From Elusimicrobiota bacterium (GTDB taxonomy: Bacteria; Elusimicrobiota; Elusimicrobia; UBA1565; UBA9628): a stretch of 64,000 nt of DNA. Under the pieces are notes generated by a model. The model made no database searches. It was not told the origin of the DNA and worked only from the letters and a program-made list of their open reading frames with translations. Shown piece by piece: positions 10,112 through 21,150 of this stretch. The stretch spans positions 2,152,908-2,216,907 of the forward strand of contig CP096137.1 in NCBI GenBank assembly GCA_023213235.1. Reading direction: 5' to 3'. The translations under genes and the position numbers were made by a program. Each line of letters begins with the position of its first letter. Position 1 is the first letter of the stretch.

Positions 10112-10237
10112 TATGTCAAGGCCCGGAAATCGCCGTTTTTTGCCTAATGTGAAAACCAGGATATTGCCAGGCAGACATGTGCCGGTATACCGCGAGGTAG
10201 AGCGGTATAGCAGAGTTATACGAGCCCGCGCGGAGCG

Positions 10238-11256
<1,019 letters not shown>

Positions 11257-11263
11257 GGCTCAT

Positions 11264-11277
11264 ATAGTAGGTATAAT
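11264..11277. promoter_or_regulatory. Compact divergent promoter between quinone oxidoreductase and tolQ
   Basis: Only 27 bp separate the two start codons. TACTAT (minus, 11264-11269) lies 7 nt from the oxidoreductase ATG and TATAAT (plus, 11272-11277) lies 6 nt from the tolQ ATG. Both transcripts would be leaderless or nearly so. Confidence 0.5.
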
Positions 11278-11283
11278 GCGCCC

Positions 11284-11910
11284 ATGGGACAACAGTACGG
11301 GTTTAAGGAAATTCTGATCGCTGGCGGTCCGGTTCTGGCGCTGATGATCATGCTGTCCATCTACTGCGTCGCCCTCATCTGGGAGCGGTGGAAGTTCTTC
11401 AAGAAGAACATCGGAAACTCCACGGAGTTTTTGGCGAAGGTCCGCGCCGCCTGCGACGCCGGCAAGCTGCCTGAGGCCGCCAACCTGGCGAAGGGCCACC
11501 GCGGTCTCGCGTCCGGCGTCGTCATCGCCACGCTGAGCGGTCCCAGCAACCGGGATGAGCGCCGCCGCGGCGCCGAGCGCGCCGCCGGACGAGCCGTCGC
11601 CGAGTTGGAGAAGGGGATCTCGACCTTAGGCACGATCGCCTCCGTCGCTCCGTTCATCGGCCTGTTCGGAACGGTGCTCGGCGTCATGCGCGCCTTTAAG
11701 GATCTCGCCGCCGCCACCGGCGCCGGCCCCGGGCTCGTCGCCGTCGGTATTTCCGAGGCGCTCATCTGCACCGCCGCCGGCCTCGCGGTCGCCATTCCCG
11801 CCGTGGCCGCCTTCAACCACTTCAACCAGAAGATCGCGCGCTTCGACGAGGAGCTGCACTGGATGATCGACGAAGTGCTCGACGGCTTGGCCGAGCGCGC
11901 CCACAAATAA
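11284..11910 (+). CDS. tolQ: TolQ/ExbB-type proton channel subunit
   Basis: 208 residues, normal for the family. Three transmembrane segments are visible: near 12-33 (GGPVLALMIMLSIYCVALIW), near 115-140 (GTIASVAPFIGLFGTVLGVM) and near 155-180 (EALICTAAGLAVAIPAVAAF). The central APFIGLFGTVLGVM motif is the MotA/TolQ/ExbB signature. With TolR it uses proton motive force to energise a TonB/TolA-type arm in the periplasm. The first gene of a tight operon (4 bp to tolR, then overlaps). The ATG at 11284 has TATAAT 6 nt upstream and no Shine-Dalgarno sequence. Confidence 0.92.
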   Translation: MGQQYGFKEILIAGGPVLALMIMLSIYCVALIWERWKFFKKNIGNSTEFLAKVRAACDAGKLPEAANLAKGHRGLASGVVIATLSGPSNRDERRRGAERAAGRAVAELEKGISTLGTIASVAPFIGLFGTVLGVMRAFKDLAAATGAGPGLVAVGISEALICTAAGLAVAIPAVAAFNHFNQKIARFDEELHWMIDEVLDGLAERAHK

Positions 11911-11914
11911 AAGG

Positions 11915-12337
11915 ATGAACGTCGACCAAGACCGGTCGAAGGGACGCAAGCGGAAGGTCATCGCGGAGATGAACCTGGTCCCGCTCATCGACGTCTCCCT
12001 GATCCTGGTTATTATTTTCATGGTGCTCACGCCGATCCTGGTGAACCACCAGTTGACCGTGAAGCTGCCCAAGGCCAGCTCCGGAGCGCCCGCCGCGTCG
12101 GATTCCGTCGTGACGATCCAGATTTCGAGGAACGGCGCGGTGACGATCGAAGGGATCGCGATCAAGGCGGACAAGCTCGAGCGCGAGATGACGCTGAGGC
12201 TGCCGAAGTCGGCCAACAAGACCGTGCTCGTCCAGGCGGACCGCTACACCGCGGTGGAGAAGGTCGTGACGGTTCTGGATTACGCGAAGAAGCTCGGGGT
12301 CAGCAAGTTGGGGATCGGAGTGAGCCCGAGTGAATGA
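11915..12337 (+). CDS. tolR: TolR/ExbD-type subunit
   Basis: 140 residues. A short cytoplasmic N-terminus is followed by EMNLVPLIDVSLILVIIFMV, which contains the conserved membrane aspartate used for proton flow. A periplasmic domain follows with VQADRYTAVEKVVTVLDYAK, the typical C-terminal ExbD/TolR motif. It pairs with the TolQ-like subunit upstream. Its 3' end overlaps the TonB-like gene by 8 bp, so stoichiometric co-translation is likely. Confidence 0.92.
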   Translation: MNVDQDRSKGRKRKVIAEMNLVPLIDVSLILVIIFMVLTPILVNHQLTVKLPKASSGAPAASDSVVTIQISRNGAVTIEGIAIKADKLEREMTLRLPKSANKTVLVQADRYTAVEKVVTVLDYAKKLGVSKLGIGVSPSE

Positions 12338-13034
12338 GGCGCTGAAGCCCTACTTCGCGCGGTCGGCCGGCGCCCACGCCGCGCTGCTCGTCGCTTTTAT
12401 TCTTTACACGCCGACGCTGAAGAAGAAAGCGGACAAGGTGTACATGATCGACTTCGTCGGCGGGCCGACGGTGATGCAGAGCGCGGCGCCCGCGGAAGCG
12501 CCCGCGGAGAAGGACTCCGGCCCCGCGGAGCCCGCGAAGGCGACCCAGCAGGCGGAGCAGGACACCTACGCGACGAAGAAGCACCGGGCCGTGGCGCTGC
12601 CTCGCCCGAGTCTTCTGAGCGGATGGAGCCGCTCGAGCGCGCCGCCGAGGCCGTCGATGGCGCAGGGGACGTCGATGTCGGCCGCCGCGGCGGGGCCCGC
12701 GGCCGGGATGCCCGGAGACGCCGCGGGCATCGAGACCGACATGCCCAATTTTCCGTATCCCTGGTACATCACCCAGGTGCGGCAGATGCTCTGGGCCGCG
12801 TGGCAGAAGCGGATGCCGGCGGCGACGGGGGAAGGCGTCGTGGTCTTCGCGATCGTGCGCAACGGGGCCTTCACGGATTTGAGGATGGAGTCGAGCTCCG
12901 GGGATCAGGCGTTTGACGAGGCGGCGATCGAGGCGGTCCAGGCCGCGGCCCCGTTTCCGGCGCTTCCCTCGGACTTTTCCGAGCCATTTCTGAAGATCCA
13001 CCTGACGCTGAAGTCGGAGGCCTCGTGGCGCTGA
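12330..13034 (+). CDS. TonB/TolA-like energy transducer
   Basis: 234 residues. An N-terminal membrane anchor (AHAALLVAFILYTP) is followed by an Ala/Pro/Glu-rich periplasm-spanning linker (residues about 45-130). The C-terminal TonB-type domain reads YPWYITQVRQMLWAAWQKRM, GVVVFAIVRNGAFTDLRMES and FDEAAIEAVQAAAPFPALP. It completes a proton-driven TolQ-TolR-TonB complex that reaches the outer membrane. Whether it serves TonB-dependent uptake or a Tol-Pal-like role cannot be told, since no receptor or Pal gene is in the window. Overlaps both neighbours. Confidence 0.87.
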   Translation: MNEALKPYFARSAGAHAALLVAFILYTPTLKKKADKVYMIDFVGGPTVMQSAAPAEAPAEKDSGPAEPAKATQQAEQDTYATKKHRAVALPRPSLLSGWSRSSAPPRPSMAQGTSMSAAAAGPAAGMPGDAAGIETDMPNFPYPWYITQVRQMLWAAWQKRMPAATGEGVVVFAIVRNGAFTDLRMESSSGDQAFDEAAIEAVQAAAPFPALPSDFSEPFLKIHLTLKSEASWR

Positions 13035-13405
13035 TCCGCAGCTTTCTGCTGGCGATCGGCGTCTACGGGCTGTACGCGCTGTGCTTCCCGGAGTGGAGCG
13101 GAGAGGCGTATCACGTGATGGTGCTCTCGGTGATCGCGGGAGGCGCCGTCGGGGTCTGGGCGCTCGACAAGATCTTGGATCTCGGCAGCGGCGCGGGGAA
13201 GATCGGCATCGAGCTCGGCTTTCTGGTGGCCGTCGCGCTGTTCCTGGGGTACACGATGCCCCAGAAGTCGGGCAAGGCGCCCTTCGAGCAGTGGGCGGAG
13301 GGCGCGCGGCCGAACCGGACGAAGGCGCGCCAAGGCCTCGAGCGCCTGAAGATCAACCCCAACGGCCCCGTCGCGTCGCGCTTGGTCGACCTGTTCCCGC
13401 GCTGA
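13025..13405 (+). CDS. Small polytopic membrane protein of unknown function
   Basis: 126 residues with three predicted transmembrane segments (SFLLAIGVYGLYALCF; YHVMVLSVIAGGAVGVWALD; IGIELGFLVAVALFLGYTMP) and a basic C-terminal tail. It overlaps the end of the TonB-like gene by 10 bp, so it belongs to the tolQR-tonB operon and may be an accessory membrane component. No family recognised. Confidence 0.65.
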   Translation: MALIRSFLLAIGVYGLYALCFPEWSGEAYHVMVLSVIAGGAVGVWALDKILDLGSGAGKIGIELGFLVAVALFLGYTMPQKSGKAPFEQWAEGARPNRTKARQGLERLKINPNGPVASRLVDLFPR

Positions 13406-13452
13406 CGCCATAAACGTCGCAATCATGTCACCCCTCCGCCGTGGAGGGAATC

Positions 13453-14559
13453 ATGCCCATAAGTCAACAATGTGGCATGAACGCGGTCCTGACCACGACG
13501 TCGCCCAAGGAGCGCACGAGCCGCGCTCATTTCTACGCCTTTCTCGCGACCCTGCTGCTGACGGTCGCGCTGTTTTTGAGGATGGCGGCGCCGTATCTCC
13601 TGTCGATCTTCCTCGGGGGCCTGCTCGCGCTGCTGGCGGCGCCGGTCGACGCCCGGCTGAAGAGGCATCTGCCGCCGTGGGCGGCGGCGGCGGCGACGGT
13701 ATTTTTGGTGATGACGCTCGTGATCGGACCGATCGCGGCGTTCGGGACGGTCGCGGCGCGGCAGGGCGCCGAGGTGGCCAAGAAGCTGTCGACGCTCGAG
13801 GAATTCTCGCCGAGGGCGCTGACGCGGACGCTGTCCCGCGGGCCGGTCGGTCGCGTGCTGGGCAGCCCCGACGAGGTCAACGCGCGGCTGAAGGCCGCGA
13901 TCCGCTCGGCGGGCACGAGCTCGAGCGGGGCGCTGCTCGGGCTCGCGGCGGGCATTCCGCTGTTCCTGCTGCAGGCGGCGATCACCTTGCTCACGTTTTA
14001 TTTCTTTCTCCTGGACGGACGGCGCTTCTGCGAATGGACGCTGAAGCGGACGGCCGTCGAGGCGGACGTGCGCGACAAGCTGAGCCGGACGTTCGCGCAG
14101 ACGGCGCGGTCGACCGTCATGGCGGGGTTCGCGGCGGCCGGGACGCAGTCCCTCGTGATCCTGGTCGCGTACCTCGGGCTCAACGTCCCCGGGGCCTTCG
14201 TCGCGGCGGGAGGGACGTTCCTGCTCGCGTGGGTGCCGGTGCTCGGCAGCCTGCCGGCTTCGCTCGCGGGGATCGCGTATCTCTATTCGCAGGACGAGAT
14301 GGGGCGGGCGGGGGCGATGGCGGCGTTCGCGGTGCTCGCGGGCTTGTCGGACAATCTCGTGCGGCCGTACGTGCTCAAGGGGCGCGACGACATGCACCCG
14401 CTCCTGGGGCTCGTCGCGATCATCGGAGGGGTCGACATGTTCGGCGTGCTGGGGCTGTTCCTGGGCCCGCTGCTGGCGGCGGTCCTGATCTTCATGCTGG
14501 ACCTGTGGCCCGAGATCGGGGCGCGGTTCGGCGTCGACGTGTGCGATGGGGAGCGCTAG
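13453..14559 (+). CDS. AI-2E/PerM-family transporter
   Basis: 368 residues, normal for the family. Hydrophobic pairs at the N-terminus (FLATLLLTVALFLRM; LLSIFLGGLLALLAAPV) precede a soluble middle region and a C-terminal block of helices. The diagnostic C-terminal motif is present as LGLVAIIGGVDMFGVLGLFLG, followed by PLLAAVLIFML. Family members range from proposed autoinducer-2 exporters to Na+/H+ antiporters, so the substrate is unknown. The ATG at 13453 was chosen because GGAGGG lies 5 nt upstream. It ends 14 bp inside the TamA-like gene. Confidence 0.85.
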   Translation: MPISQQCGMNAVLTTTSPKERTSRAHFYAFLATLLLTVALFLRMAAPYLLSIFLGGLLALLAAPVDARLKRHLPPWAAAAATVFLVMTLVIGPIAAFGTVAARQGAEVAKKLSTLEEFSPRALTRTLSRGPVGRVLGSPDEVNARLKAAIRSAGTSSSGALLGLAAGIPLFLLQAAITLLTFYFFLLDGRRFCEWTLKRTAVEADVRDKLSRTFAQTARSTVMAGFAAAGTQSLVILVAYLGLNVPGAFVAAGGTFLLAWVPVLGSLPASLAGIAYLYSQDEMGRAGAMAAFAVLAGLSDNLVRPYVLKGRDDMHPLLGLVAIIGGVDMFGVLGLFLGPLLAAVLIFMLDLWPEIGARFGVDVCDGER

Positions 14560-16264
14560 CCTCGCCATGGCCCTCGCGGCCCTGCTCGGCGGGACGGCGC
14601 GGGCCGCGGAGATCACGCTGTGCCCGGGGGTCGTCTTCCAAGGAGCCGACGTCGGGCTGACGCCCGTCGAGCGGCGGCTCGTGTGCGGCGACCCAGAGAA
14701 CGAGGGCTGGCGGGAGATTCCGCGCGCGCAGGCCCGGCGTTTTCTCGAGGCGTTCCTGGAGAAGCGCGGACGGCTGCACCCCGTGTTCATCGAAGAGGGG
14801 GCCGGCCTGCGCGTGGACCCCGGCCCCGTGACCGATATCGCCCGGCTGGAGGGAGAAAACCTCCCGCCGGGCATCGACTTGACCAAGAAGAGGAAGGTGC
14901 GCGGCACGCCGCTGACGCCGGCGGCGCTCGACCGCGTGAAGGCGCACCTCGTCCGGGAGCTCGAGAACCGGGGCTACGCGTGCCCGTCGGTGGAGATGAG
15001 CGCCGACGCGGACTCCGCGACGGTGAGGGCGCGTTTTCCCGGCGGGCTCGTCTCGAACGCCGACCCGATCGAGCAGCCGGACCTGCCCGGAGTCGATCCC
15101 GGGATCTTCCGCCGCTTCGAGGCGTTCGAACGGGGAAAGCCCCTCGACCGGCGGCTGCTCGACCTGACGTCGCGGCGCGTGGTCGCGGAGGCCCTGTTTC
15201 TCAACTCGTACTACGACGTCTCCTGCGCGACGGACGGGGCGCGCATCGTGCACCGCGTGGGCGCGGCGCCGCCCCGCATCGTGCGCATCGGAATCGGCGT
15301 CGACACGCAGGGCTCGCGCGCTTCCGCGCGCGCTGGAACCACTCTCGCATCGGCTGGCGCGCGAGCACGGCCGAGGCGTCGGTGACGGCGTCGAAGCTCG
15401 AGCAGGCGCTGGACGCGCAGATGCGCGCGTACCTGCGGCCGTCCTCGCGCGTGTACCTGCTGCCGCGCGCGCAGGCGCAGCGCCTCGACCAGCCGCGCTT
15501 CGAGACCGTGTCGTCGCAGCTGTCGTTGATGCCCGGCCTGTCGTGGGACGACGACCAGACGCGCGTCGAGGCGCGCGCGGGTCCGGCGCTCGAGTACGCG
15601 GACACCAAGCGCGGCGTCGGCCCGCAGGACTCGTACTTCCAGACGTTCAACGCCCACGCCGAAATCATCGACCACCGCTTCGAGTACTGGATCCGGGATC
15701 CCCGCGAGGGCTTCCGCGCCGAGCTCGACACCGTGTCGCGCGTGTCGAAGGTCGCGTCGTCGCTGACGGCGCACCGCGCGCGGGCGGGCGGGGAGGCGCT
15801 GTGGAACCTCGGCGGCTTCGACCCGCCGCTGGCCGTGCTCGGCACGCGCGGCTGGATCGGCACGACCGTCGTCGGCGACCGCGACGCGGCGCAGCGCGAG
15901 CTTCCGCCGGCGATGCGCTTCTTCATCGGCGGCGACGCCGACTTCCGCGGCACGGGCCCCGGCGAGCTCGGCGACGAGGCGGGCTTCCTGACGGGGGTGT
16001 ACCAAGGGTGGGAGCTGCGCGCGGGGAGGTCCTGCCCTGGGGGTCCAGCCGTTCGTGTTCATCGACGCCGCGATGGCGGGGCGCTCGTCCCTGCGGTTCG
16101 ACCCCGACGTGTACTACGCGCCGGGCTTCGGGTCGCGCTGGGCGACCTTCATCGGCGCGTTCCGGCTGACCTTCGCGCGCAGCCTGATCTGGCGCAGGGA
16201 TCCCGCGACGGCTCCGGGCCGGCGCCATTGGCAGTTCTTCTTCAGCTACGGGAGGGAGTTCTGA
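14546..16264 (+). CDS. TamA-like Omp85-family outer membrane protein
   Basis: About 573 residues. A signal peptide (SLAMALAALLGGTARA) precedes a POTRA-like segment (LDRVKAHLVRELENRGYACP) and a long beta-rich C-terminal half. That half includes RFFIGGDADFRGTGPGELGD, the Omp85 RGY-type region, and ends HWQFFFSYGREF with a terminal aromatic residue typical of outer membrane barrels. The directly following gene is TamB-like, which supports a TamA role in outer membrane protein or lipid export. Three frame breaks: GGG 15310-15312, GGGG 16023-16026 and GGGGG 16039-16043; adding one base at each restores a continuous family sequence. Confidence 0.75.
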
Positions 16265-18460
16265 GGCGCCTCCTGCTCGCCGCCGGCCTCGGCGTCCTGG
16301 GCCTCGCCGCGATTCTCGGCGGGGGCGCGGCGCTGTTTTTGGAGAGGCCCGGCCTGCTTCTGACGTCAAGGGCCGCCGCGTTCCTTCTTCCGCGGCTCGC
16401 GGGCCAGTGGAAGCCGCGCTGGAGCGAGCTGACGCTCTCCGCGACGAAGGCGGGGACGCGGCGCCACCGCTACGTCGTGCGCGCCTCGGACTTCTGCGCC
16501 GAGGATCCGGCGGGAGCCTGGAGCGCCTGCGTCGGGACCCTCGAGCTCGCCGTCCTGGTTTCCTACTCGAGACGCGGCGCGCGCGTCCTCCGGCTCGAGG
16601 CGCTCGACGCGCTCGGCGCCGCGGCCCGGGCCGACTTGACGCGCGTGCGTCCCGGCGGACGCGCCGGCGGACGCGCCGGCGCGCTGCGCCCGGAGACCGT
16701 CGGCCCCGTGCGAGTCCAGCTGGCGTCGCTGTCGCTCGTCTCCGACGGCGCGGAGCTCAGCGGCGAGGCGCGCGCGGCCTGGAAGCCGGGACGACGCCGC
16801 CCGCTGCGGGCCGCCGCGGACCTCTTCGTGAAGGCGGGGGACGGACGCGTCGCCTGCGCGCCTCGGCGTCCGCGGACGCCGACCTCTTCGAGGGGACTCG
16901 CCGACCCGCCTCGACGCCTCGGCGCGCGCGGCGCTCGAGGGGACGGGTACCGCGCGCCTGCGCCTGCGCCTGCGCCGGGAAGGGCCGGCCTGGCGGGCGG
17001 CGGGGCGCGGCGAGGTCGCTCCCGACTCGGGCCCGGTGCGCTCGGTCTCGCTCGAGGACTGCGCCGGCGCCGCGCCCGCGGGGCAGGGCGTGCCGTCGCG
17101 CGGGAGCTTGACCTGCGCCCTGCGGGCGAGGCTCGGCGGCGCGGTGAAGGACGCCGGCCTCGAGTCGCTGACCGGGCGCCTCGACGCCGCGGGACGCTCC
17201 GAGGACGGCCGCTTCGAGGTCACGCTCGCGGCGCGGACGGATCCGGCCGCCGCGTGGTTCGGCGCGTTCGCGCGCGCGGAGCTGTCGGCGTCGGGACGCC
17301 TGGACCGCCCGCTGTCGGAGGCGAGGCTGAGCCACCGCGTGCGCGCGACGGTCGACGAAGCGCGCTACGAGGACGTCCTGGCCCGGCTCAAGGACGGCGA
17401 CTGGGCGATTCCCGCGCCCTTCAACGCGCTCCAGGGAACGTTTTCCGCGGAGGCCGAGTCCGGAGGCGACCCGCGGTCCGCCCGCCCCGAGGCGGCCTAC
17501 CGCGTCTCGGTCCGCCTGGCGGGCGGTCGCCAGTTGCTGCGCGCCCGCGCCGAGGGCACGGTCTCCGCGCGTCGCCGGCGCGGCGCGCCGCTCGAGCTCG
17601 AGCACGAGGGGACCTTGACGCTCGAGGACGCCGCCCTCGACCTGCCGCGCCTCGAGGCCGGGGCGCCGCCGCGCGTCTTCTCCGACCCTCGCATCCGCCG
17701 CCGCTCGCGCGAGGCCGCCGCCGCGGCCGCGCGCCCGGCGCGCCGGGGGTCCGCGCCGTCCTTGCGCTGGCGCATGGCCGTGCGCACGGTCAAGCCCGTG
17801 ACCGTCCATTCGAACCTCGCGGCGACGCCGGTGCCCGTCGCAATGGCGCTGACGTTGGCCGGTCCGCCGTCGTCCGCGTCGGGAGGGCTGTTCATGAAGC
17901 CGTTCCGCGTCGAGCTGTTCCGGCGCACGGCCTCTGTGCGCCACCTGCACGTGGCCGTCTCCTCGGCCGCGGGCGGGCACGGCCTCGACGGGGTCGTCGT
18001 CTACGAGGCGCCGCGCGCGCGCGTCACCATCCGCCTGCTCGGCACGACGGAGCGGCCGCGCGTCGAGCTGACGAGCGAGCCCCCGCTCAAGCGCGAGGAC
18101 ATCATCGCGCTCCTCATCTTCAACAAGACGCCCGAGGAGCTCGATCCCGAGCAATCGGCGTCCGTCGGCAACACCGAGAGCGCGCTCGAGAGCCGCGCGT
18201 TCGGCCTGGCTTCCCTTTATCTGTTCGGCGCGACGCCCGTCGAGCACGTCGGCTACGACACCGCGTCGCGCACCACGACGGTCAAGCTGCGGCTGCCGGG
18301 CGGGGCTTCGCTCGCGCTGGGCAGCGACTTCGACCAAAGCCGCGAGCTGCGCCTGCGCAAGACGCTCGCGCCGCATTGGGCGCTGGAGTCCGAGGTCACC
18401 GACCAGGGGCGCGAGAACCGCGCCGCGACGACGTTTCTCGAGTGGTTCAACAGGTACTAA
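16261..18460 (+). CDS. TamB-like translocation and assembly module protein
   Basis: About 735 residues. An N-terminal signal anchor (LLLAAGLGVLGLAAILGG) is followed by a long repetitive beta-helical region. The C-terminal TamB/DUF490 domain has VTIRLLGTTERPRVELTSEP and LKREDIIALLIFNKTPEELD, and it ends with SEVTDQGRENRAATTFLEWF. It would bridge the periplasm and partner the TamA-like barrel encoded upstream. It is shorter than the roughly 1,250-residue proteobacterial TamB. No ATG, GTG or TTG fits the N-terminus: the frame opens at CTG 16261, overlapping the TamA-like stop with GGGAGGGAG just upstream. Frame breaks at GGGGG 16836-16840 and GGGG 16892-16895. Confidence 0.75.
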
Positions 18461-18462
18461 CT

Positions 18463-20015
18463 ATGAAACACGCCATCATCGCCGTTCTGCTCGCCGCGCC
18501 GGCCGCCGCCGCACCGTCGCTGACGACGTGCGTGTACTACGAGGGAGCCGCGGAGCGCCCCGCCAACGGCCGCGTGCACGCGATCATGCTCGAGAACCTG
18601 CTCGGCCATTTCCGCGAGGTGAAGGCGGAGCGCCGCGAGATCGGCTCCTACCGCGCCGGCGACCTCTCGCGCTGCGACCGCGCGGCCTACATCGGCAGCG
18701 ACTTCGCGACGGTCCTGCCGGAGGCCTTCCTCGCCGACGCGTCCGCCTATGGACGGCCGATGCTGTGGATGAACTACGGGATCTGGCAGCTGCGCGACCG
18801 CATCGGCCACGCGGCCTTCGAGAAGAAGACCGGCTTCCGCTTCCTGAAGATGCGCGGAGCCGACCCGGCGCCGCCGGGGGTCATCCCGGCCTTCTACCGT
18901 CATTTCGAGTACAAGGGGAAGCGCCTCGAGAAGGTCGCCGCGCTGCGGCCCGACGGCTCGCTCATCGGCGCGCCCGAGATCGCCCTGCTCGAGCCCTCGG
19001 GCGCGCGCGTCGTCGCGACGGCCGCCCACTCCGCGGACGGCTCGACGACCCCGTACGTCACGGAGCGCGGCGGGTTCTGGTACGTCGCCGACAACCCGTT
19101 CCTGTTCATCGACCCGCGCGACCGCTACCTGATCCTCGCCGACGTGCTCTTCGACTTCCTCGGCCTGCCGCCGCGCGGCGGCGGGCACGCGCTCGTGCGC
19201 CTGGAGGACGTGCACCCGAACTACGACGTGCGCCTGCTCTACAAGACGGTCGACCTGCTCAAGGCGCGCGGCGTGCCGTTCGCGATCTCCGTGATCCCGA
19301 TGTACGTCGCGCCGGGCAAGGCCGAGTCCTCGGGCGTCGAGATCGGCTCGAAGAAGGCGTTTCTCAAGGCGCTGCGCTACGCCCAGGACAACGGCGGCGA
19401 ACTGCTGCTGCACGGCTACACGCACGACGTCGCGGGCACGCCGGAGTGCGCGTCCCTGGGGACGGGGGCCGGCTATGAGTTCTGGGACCGGTGCCGCCAG
19501 GCTCCGCTGTCGGCCGATTCGACCGACTTCGCGCGCAAGCGCGTCGTCGACGCCAAGCGCCTGCTCGTCAAGGCGGGGCTCTCGACGGTCGCCTGGGTGA
19601 CCCCGCACTACGCGGCCTCGCCGGCGGACTACGCGATCTTCGGGAAGTACTTCGACCGCGTCGTGCAGCGCGTCTGCGTGTACTTCGCGGGGGCGGCGCC
19701 GTCGCGCCGGTGTTCGTCAGCCAGTTCTTCCCGTACACGATCTACCGCGACCACTACGGCCAGTTCGTGTGGCCGGAAAACCTCGGCTTCGTGCCCATGC
19801 CGGGCTCGAACTGGGGCAACGAGACGCCGGGGGACGTCGCCGCGGCGGCCGACGCGGGCACCGTCGTGCGCGACGGGTGGGCGTCGTTCTACTGGCACCC
19901 CCAGCTCATGGCCCGGAAGGGTGAGGCCGCGCGCCTCGAGAAGCTCATCGACGCGGTCCGCGCCAGCGGCTACGAGTTCGCGTCGCTGAAGGCCCTGCGG
20001 GCCCGCGGGGAGTAG
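18463..20015 (+). CDS. DUF2334 polysaccharide-deacetylase-like exported protein
   Basis: About 517 residues. A signal peptide (HAIIAVLLAAPAAAAPS) is followed by an unassigned N-terminal domain. The DUF2334/NodB-like barrel then has HALVRLEDVHPNYD, VPFAISVIPMYV, ELLLHGYTHDVAG and VAWVTPHYAASPADYAIF. The DVHP and HGYTH pieces are the expected metal-binding positions of carbohydrate esterase family 4-like folds. An envelope polysaccharide deacetylase is the family-level expectation; activity is not proven. It begins 2 bp after tamB. One frame break at GGGGG 19689-19693. It converges with the DUF748-like gene with only 4 bp between stops. Confidence 0.78.
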
Positions 20016-20019
20016 CGCC

Positions 20020-21150
20020 TCAGCGCTTGATGTCGACGTTCTTGATCTTGACGCCGCCCTCGAGAGAGGGGGTCAGGGCGCGGATGAAGGCGTTCTTGAG
20101 CAGGCCGCCCGTCGCGCTCCAGAGGTCGGGGTCGGCGTCGCCGAACTCGCCCTCGAACGGGATCTTGGTCGCGATCTGGTCCTTGGCCTGGTTCTTGAGG
20201 AGGACGCCGGCGGCCGCGGCCACGTGGGCCCAGAGCTTCTTCAGGAACGAGCGCCGGCTCTTGTCGACCTCCAGATCCTTGATGATCGGCTTGACGTAGC
20301 CGGTGAAGCCGCCGTCCTTGGCGGCCGCCTCGGCGTAGAGCGCCAGCGTCCCCTTGTTCACGCGGAATTTGGCGTAGGCGTCGAGCAGGTCGTTGAGGCC
20401 GGAGAGCTCCACGTCCCTCAGGACGGACCGGAGCTCGAAGGTCGGGGTCTTCGCCAGCGGATCGGCGTCCAGCGAGACGGCCAGCGTCCCCGTTCCGAAC
20501 GCGCGCGACGTCGCGCGCACCGTCGCCGGCAGGCCCCGCGCGTCCGCCGCGCCGCGCACGGTCTCGAAGTTCTCGGCGCGCAGGTCCATGTGCTCGAGGT
20601 CGACGGCGAACGGAGGCTTGGAGCCGTCGTCGCGCCAGCGCACGAAGCCGTCCTCGATCGTCAGGCGGTTGATCTCGAGCGGCATGAGGATGTCGACGGC
20701 CCCCGCGCGGGAGCGGTCCATGCGCCCGCGCTGCCGCCTCTCGGCGGCCTCCGGGCGCAGGTTCATGCGCGGCCGCAGCAGCGCGATCTCGCCGACGAGG
20801 CGGCCTCGCAGCAGCGCGCCCCACTCGACGGAGAAGTCGATCTCCTCGCATTCGAAGAAGGGCGAGACCTCGCCGCCGTCGGCCTTCTCGATCTTGAGCC
20901 CGCGCACCGCGTACGCGCCGCGCCAAAGATGCACGTCGACGTCCCGGAGCGCGCCCTTGTACCCGTCGAGCCGCGCCAGGCGGCGGTTGGCGTACGACTT
21001 CACCGCCCAGGGCAGGGCCGCGCGCAGGCCCGCGAGCGTCAGAATGACCCCGGCGATCCAGAGCGCCATGACCCGGCGGCGGCGAGCGTGCTGGGCGAGC
21101 CGTACGCCCCGCCCGTTCGCGCGCGTGAGGACGCGCGCGAGCGCGCTCAC
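20020..21150 (-). CDS. DUF748/AsmA-like envelope protein
   Basis: 376 residues, intact. A basic N-terminus leads into one transmembrane anchor (ALWIAGVILTLAGLRAAL). A repeat-rich beta region follows, with the AsmA/DUF748 traits VDVHLWRGAYAVRGLKIEKA, EEIDFSVEWGALLRGRLVGE and LKNAFIRALTPSLEGGVKIK. Such proteins form periplasmic lipid-conducting or assembly structures related to TamB. The GTG at 21150 is chosen because it overlaps the upstream stop (GTGA); the ATG at the membrane anchor is an alternative. Second member of a two-gene unit. Confidence 0.75.
   Translation of the reverse strand: MSALARVLTRANGRGVRLAQHARRRRVMALWIAGVILTLAGLRAALPWAVKSYANRRLARLDGYKGALRDVDVHLWRGAYAVRGLKIEKADGGEVSPFFECEEIDFSVEWGALLRGRLVGEIALLRPRMNLRPEAAERRQRGRMDRSRAGAVDILMPLEINRLTIEDGFVRWRDDGSKPPFAVDLEHMDLRAENFETVRGAADARGLPATVRATSRAFGTGTLAVSLDADPLAKTPTFELRSVLRDVELSGLNDLLDAYAKFRVNKGTLALYAEAAAKDGGFTGYVKPIIKDLEVDKSRRSFLKKLWAHVAAAAGVLLKNQAKDQIATKIPFEGEFGDADPDLWSATGGLLKNAFIRALTPSLEGGVKIKNVDIKR

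Noticed and set aside
16407..17111. A separate gene inside the TamB-like region
   Set aside because: It is one segment of the TamB-like protein read between two single-base breaks (16836-16840 and 16892-16895), otherwise a shadow frame.
14620..19989. A continuous 1,789-codon plus-strand frame suggesting a TamA-TamB-deacetylase fusion
   Set aside because: It joins pieces of three different genes with nonsense stretches between them. The pieces are in one frame only because of missing bases; proper starts, stops and signal peptides exist for each gene.
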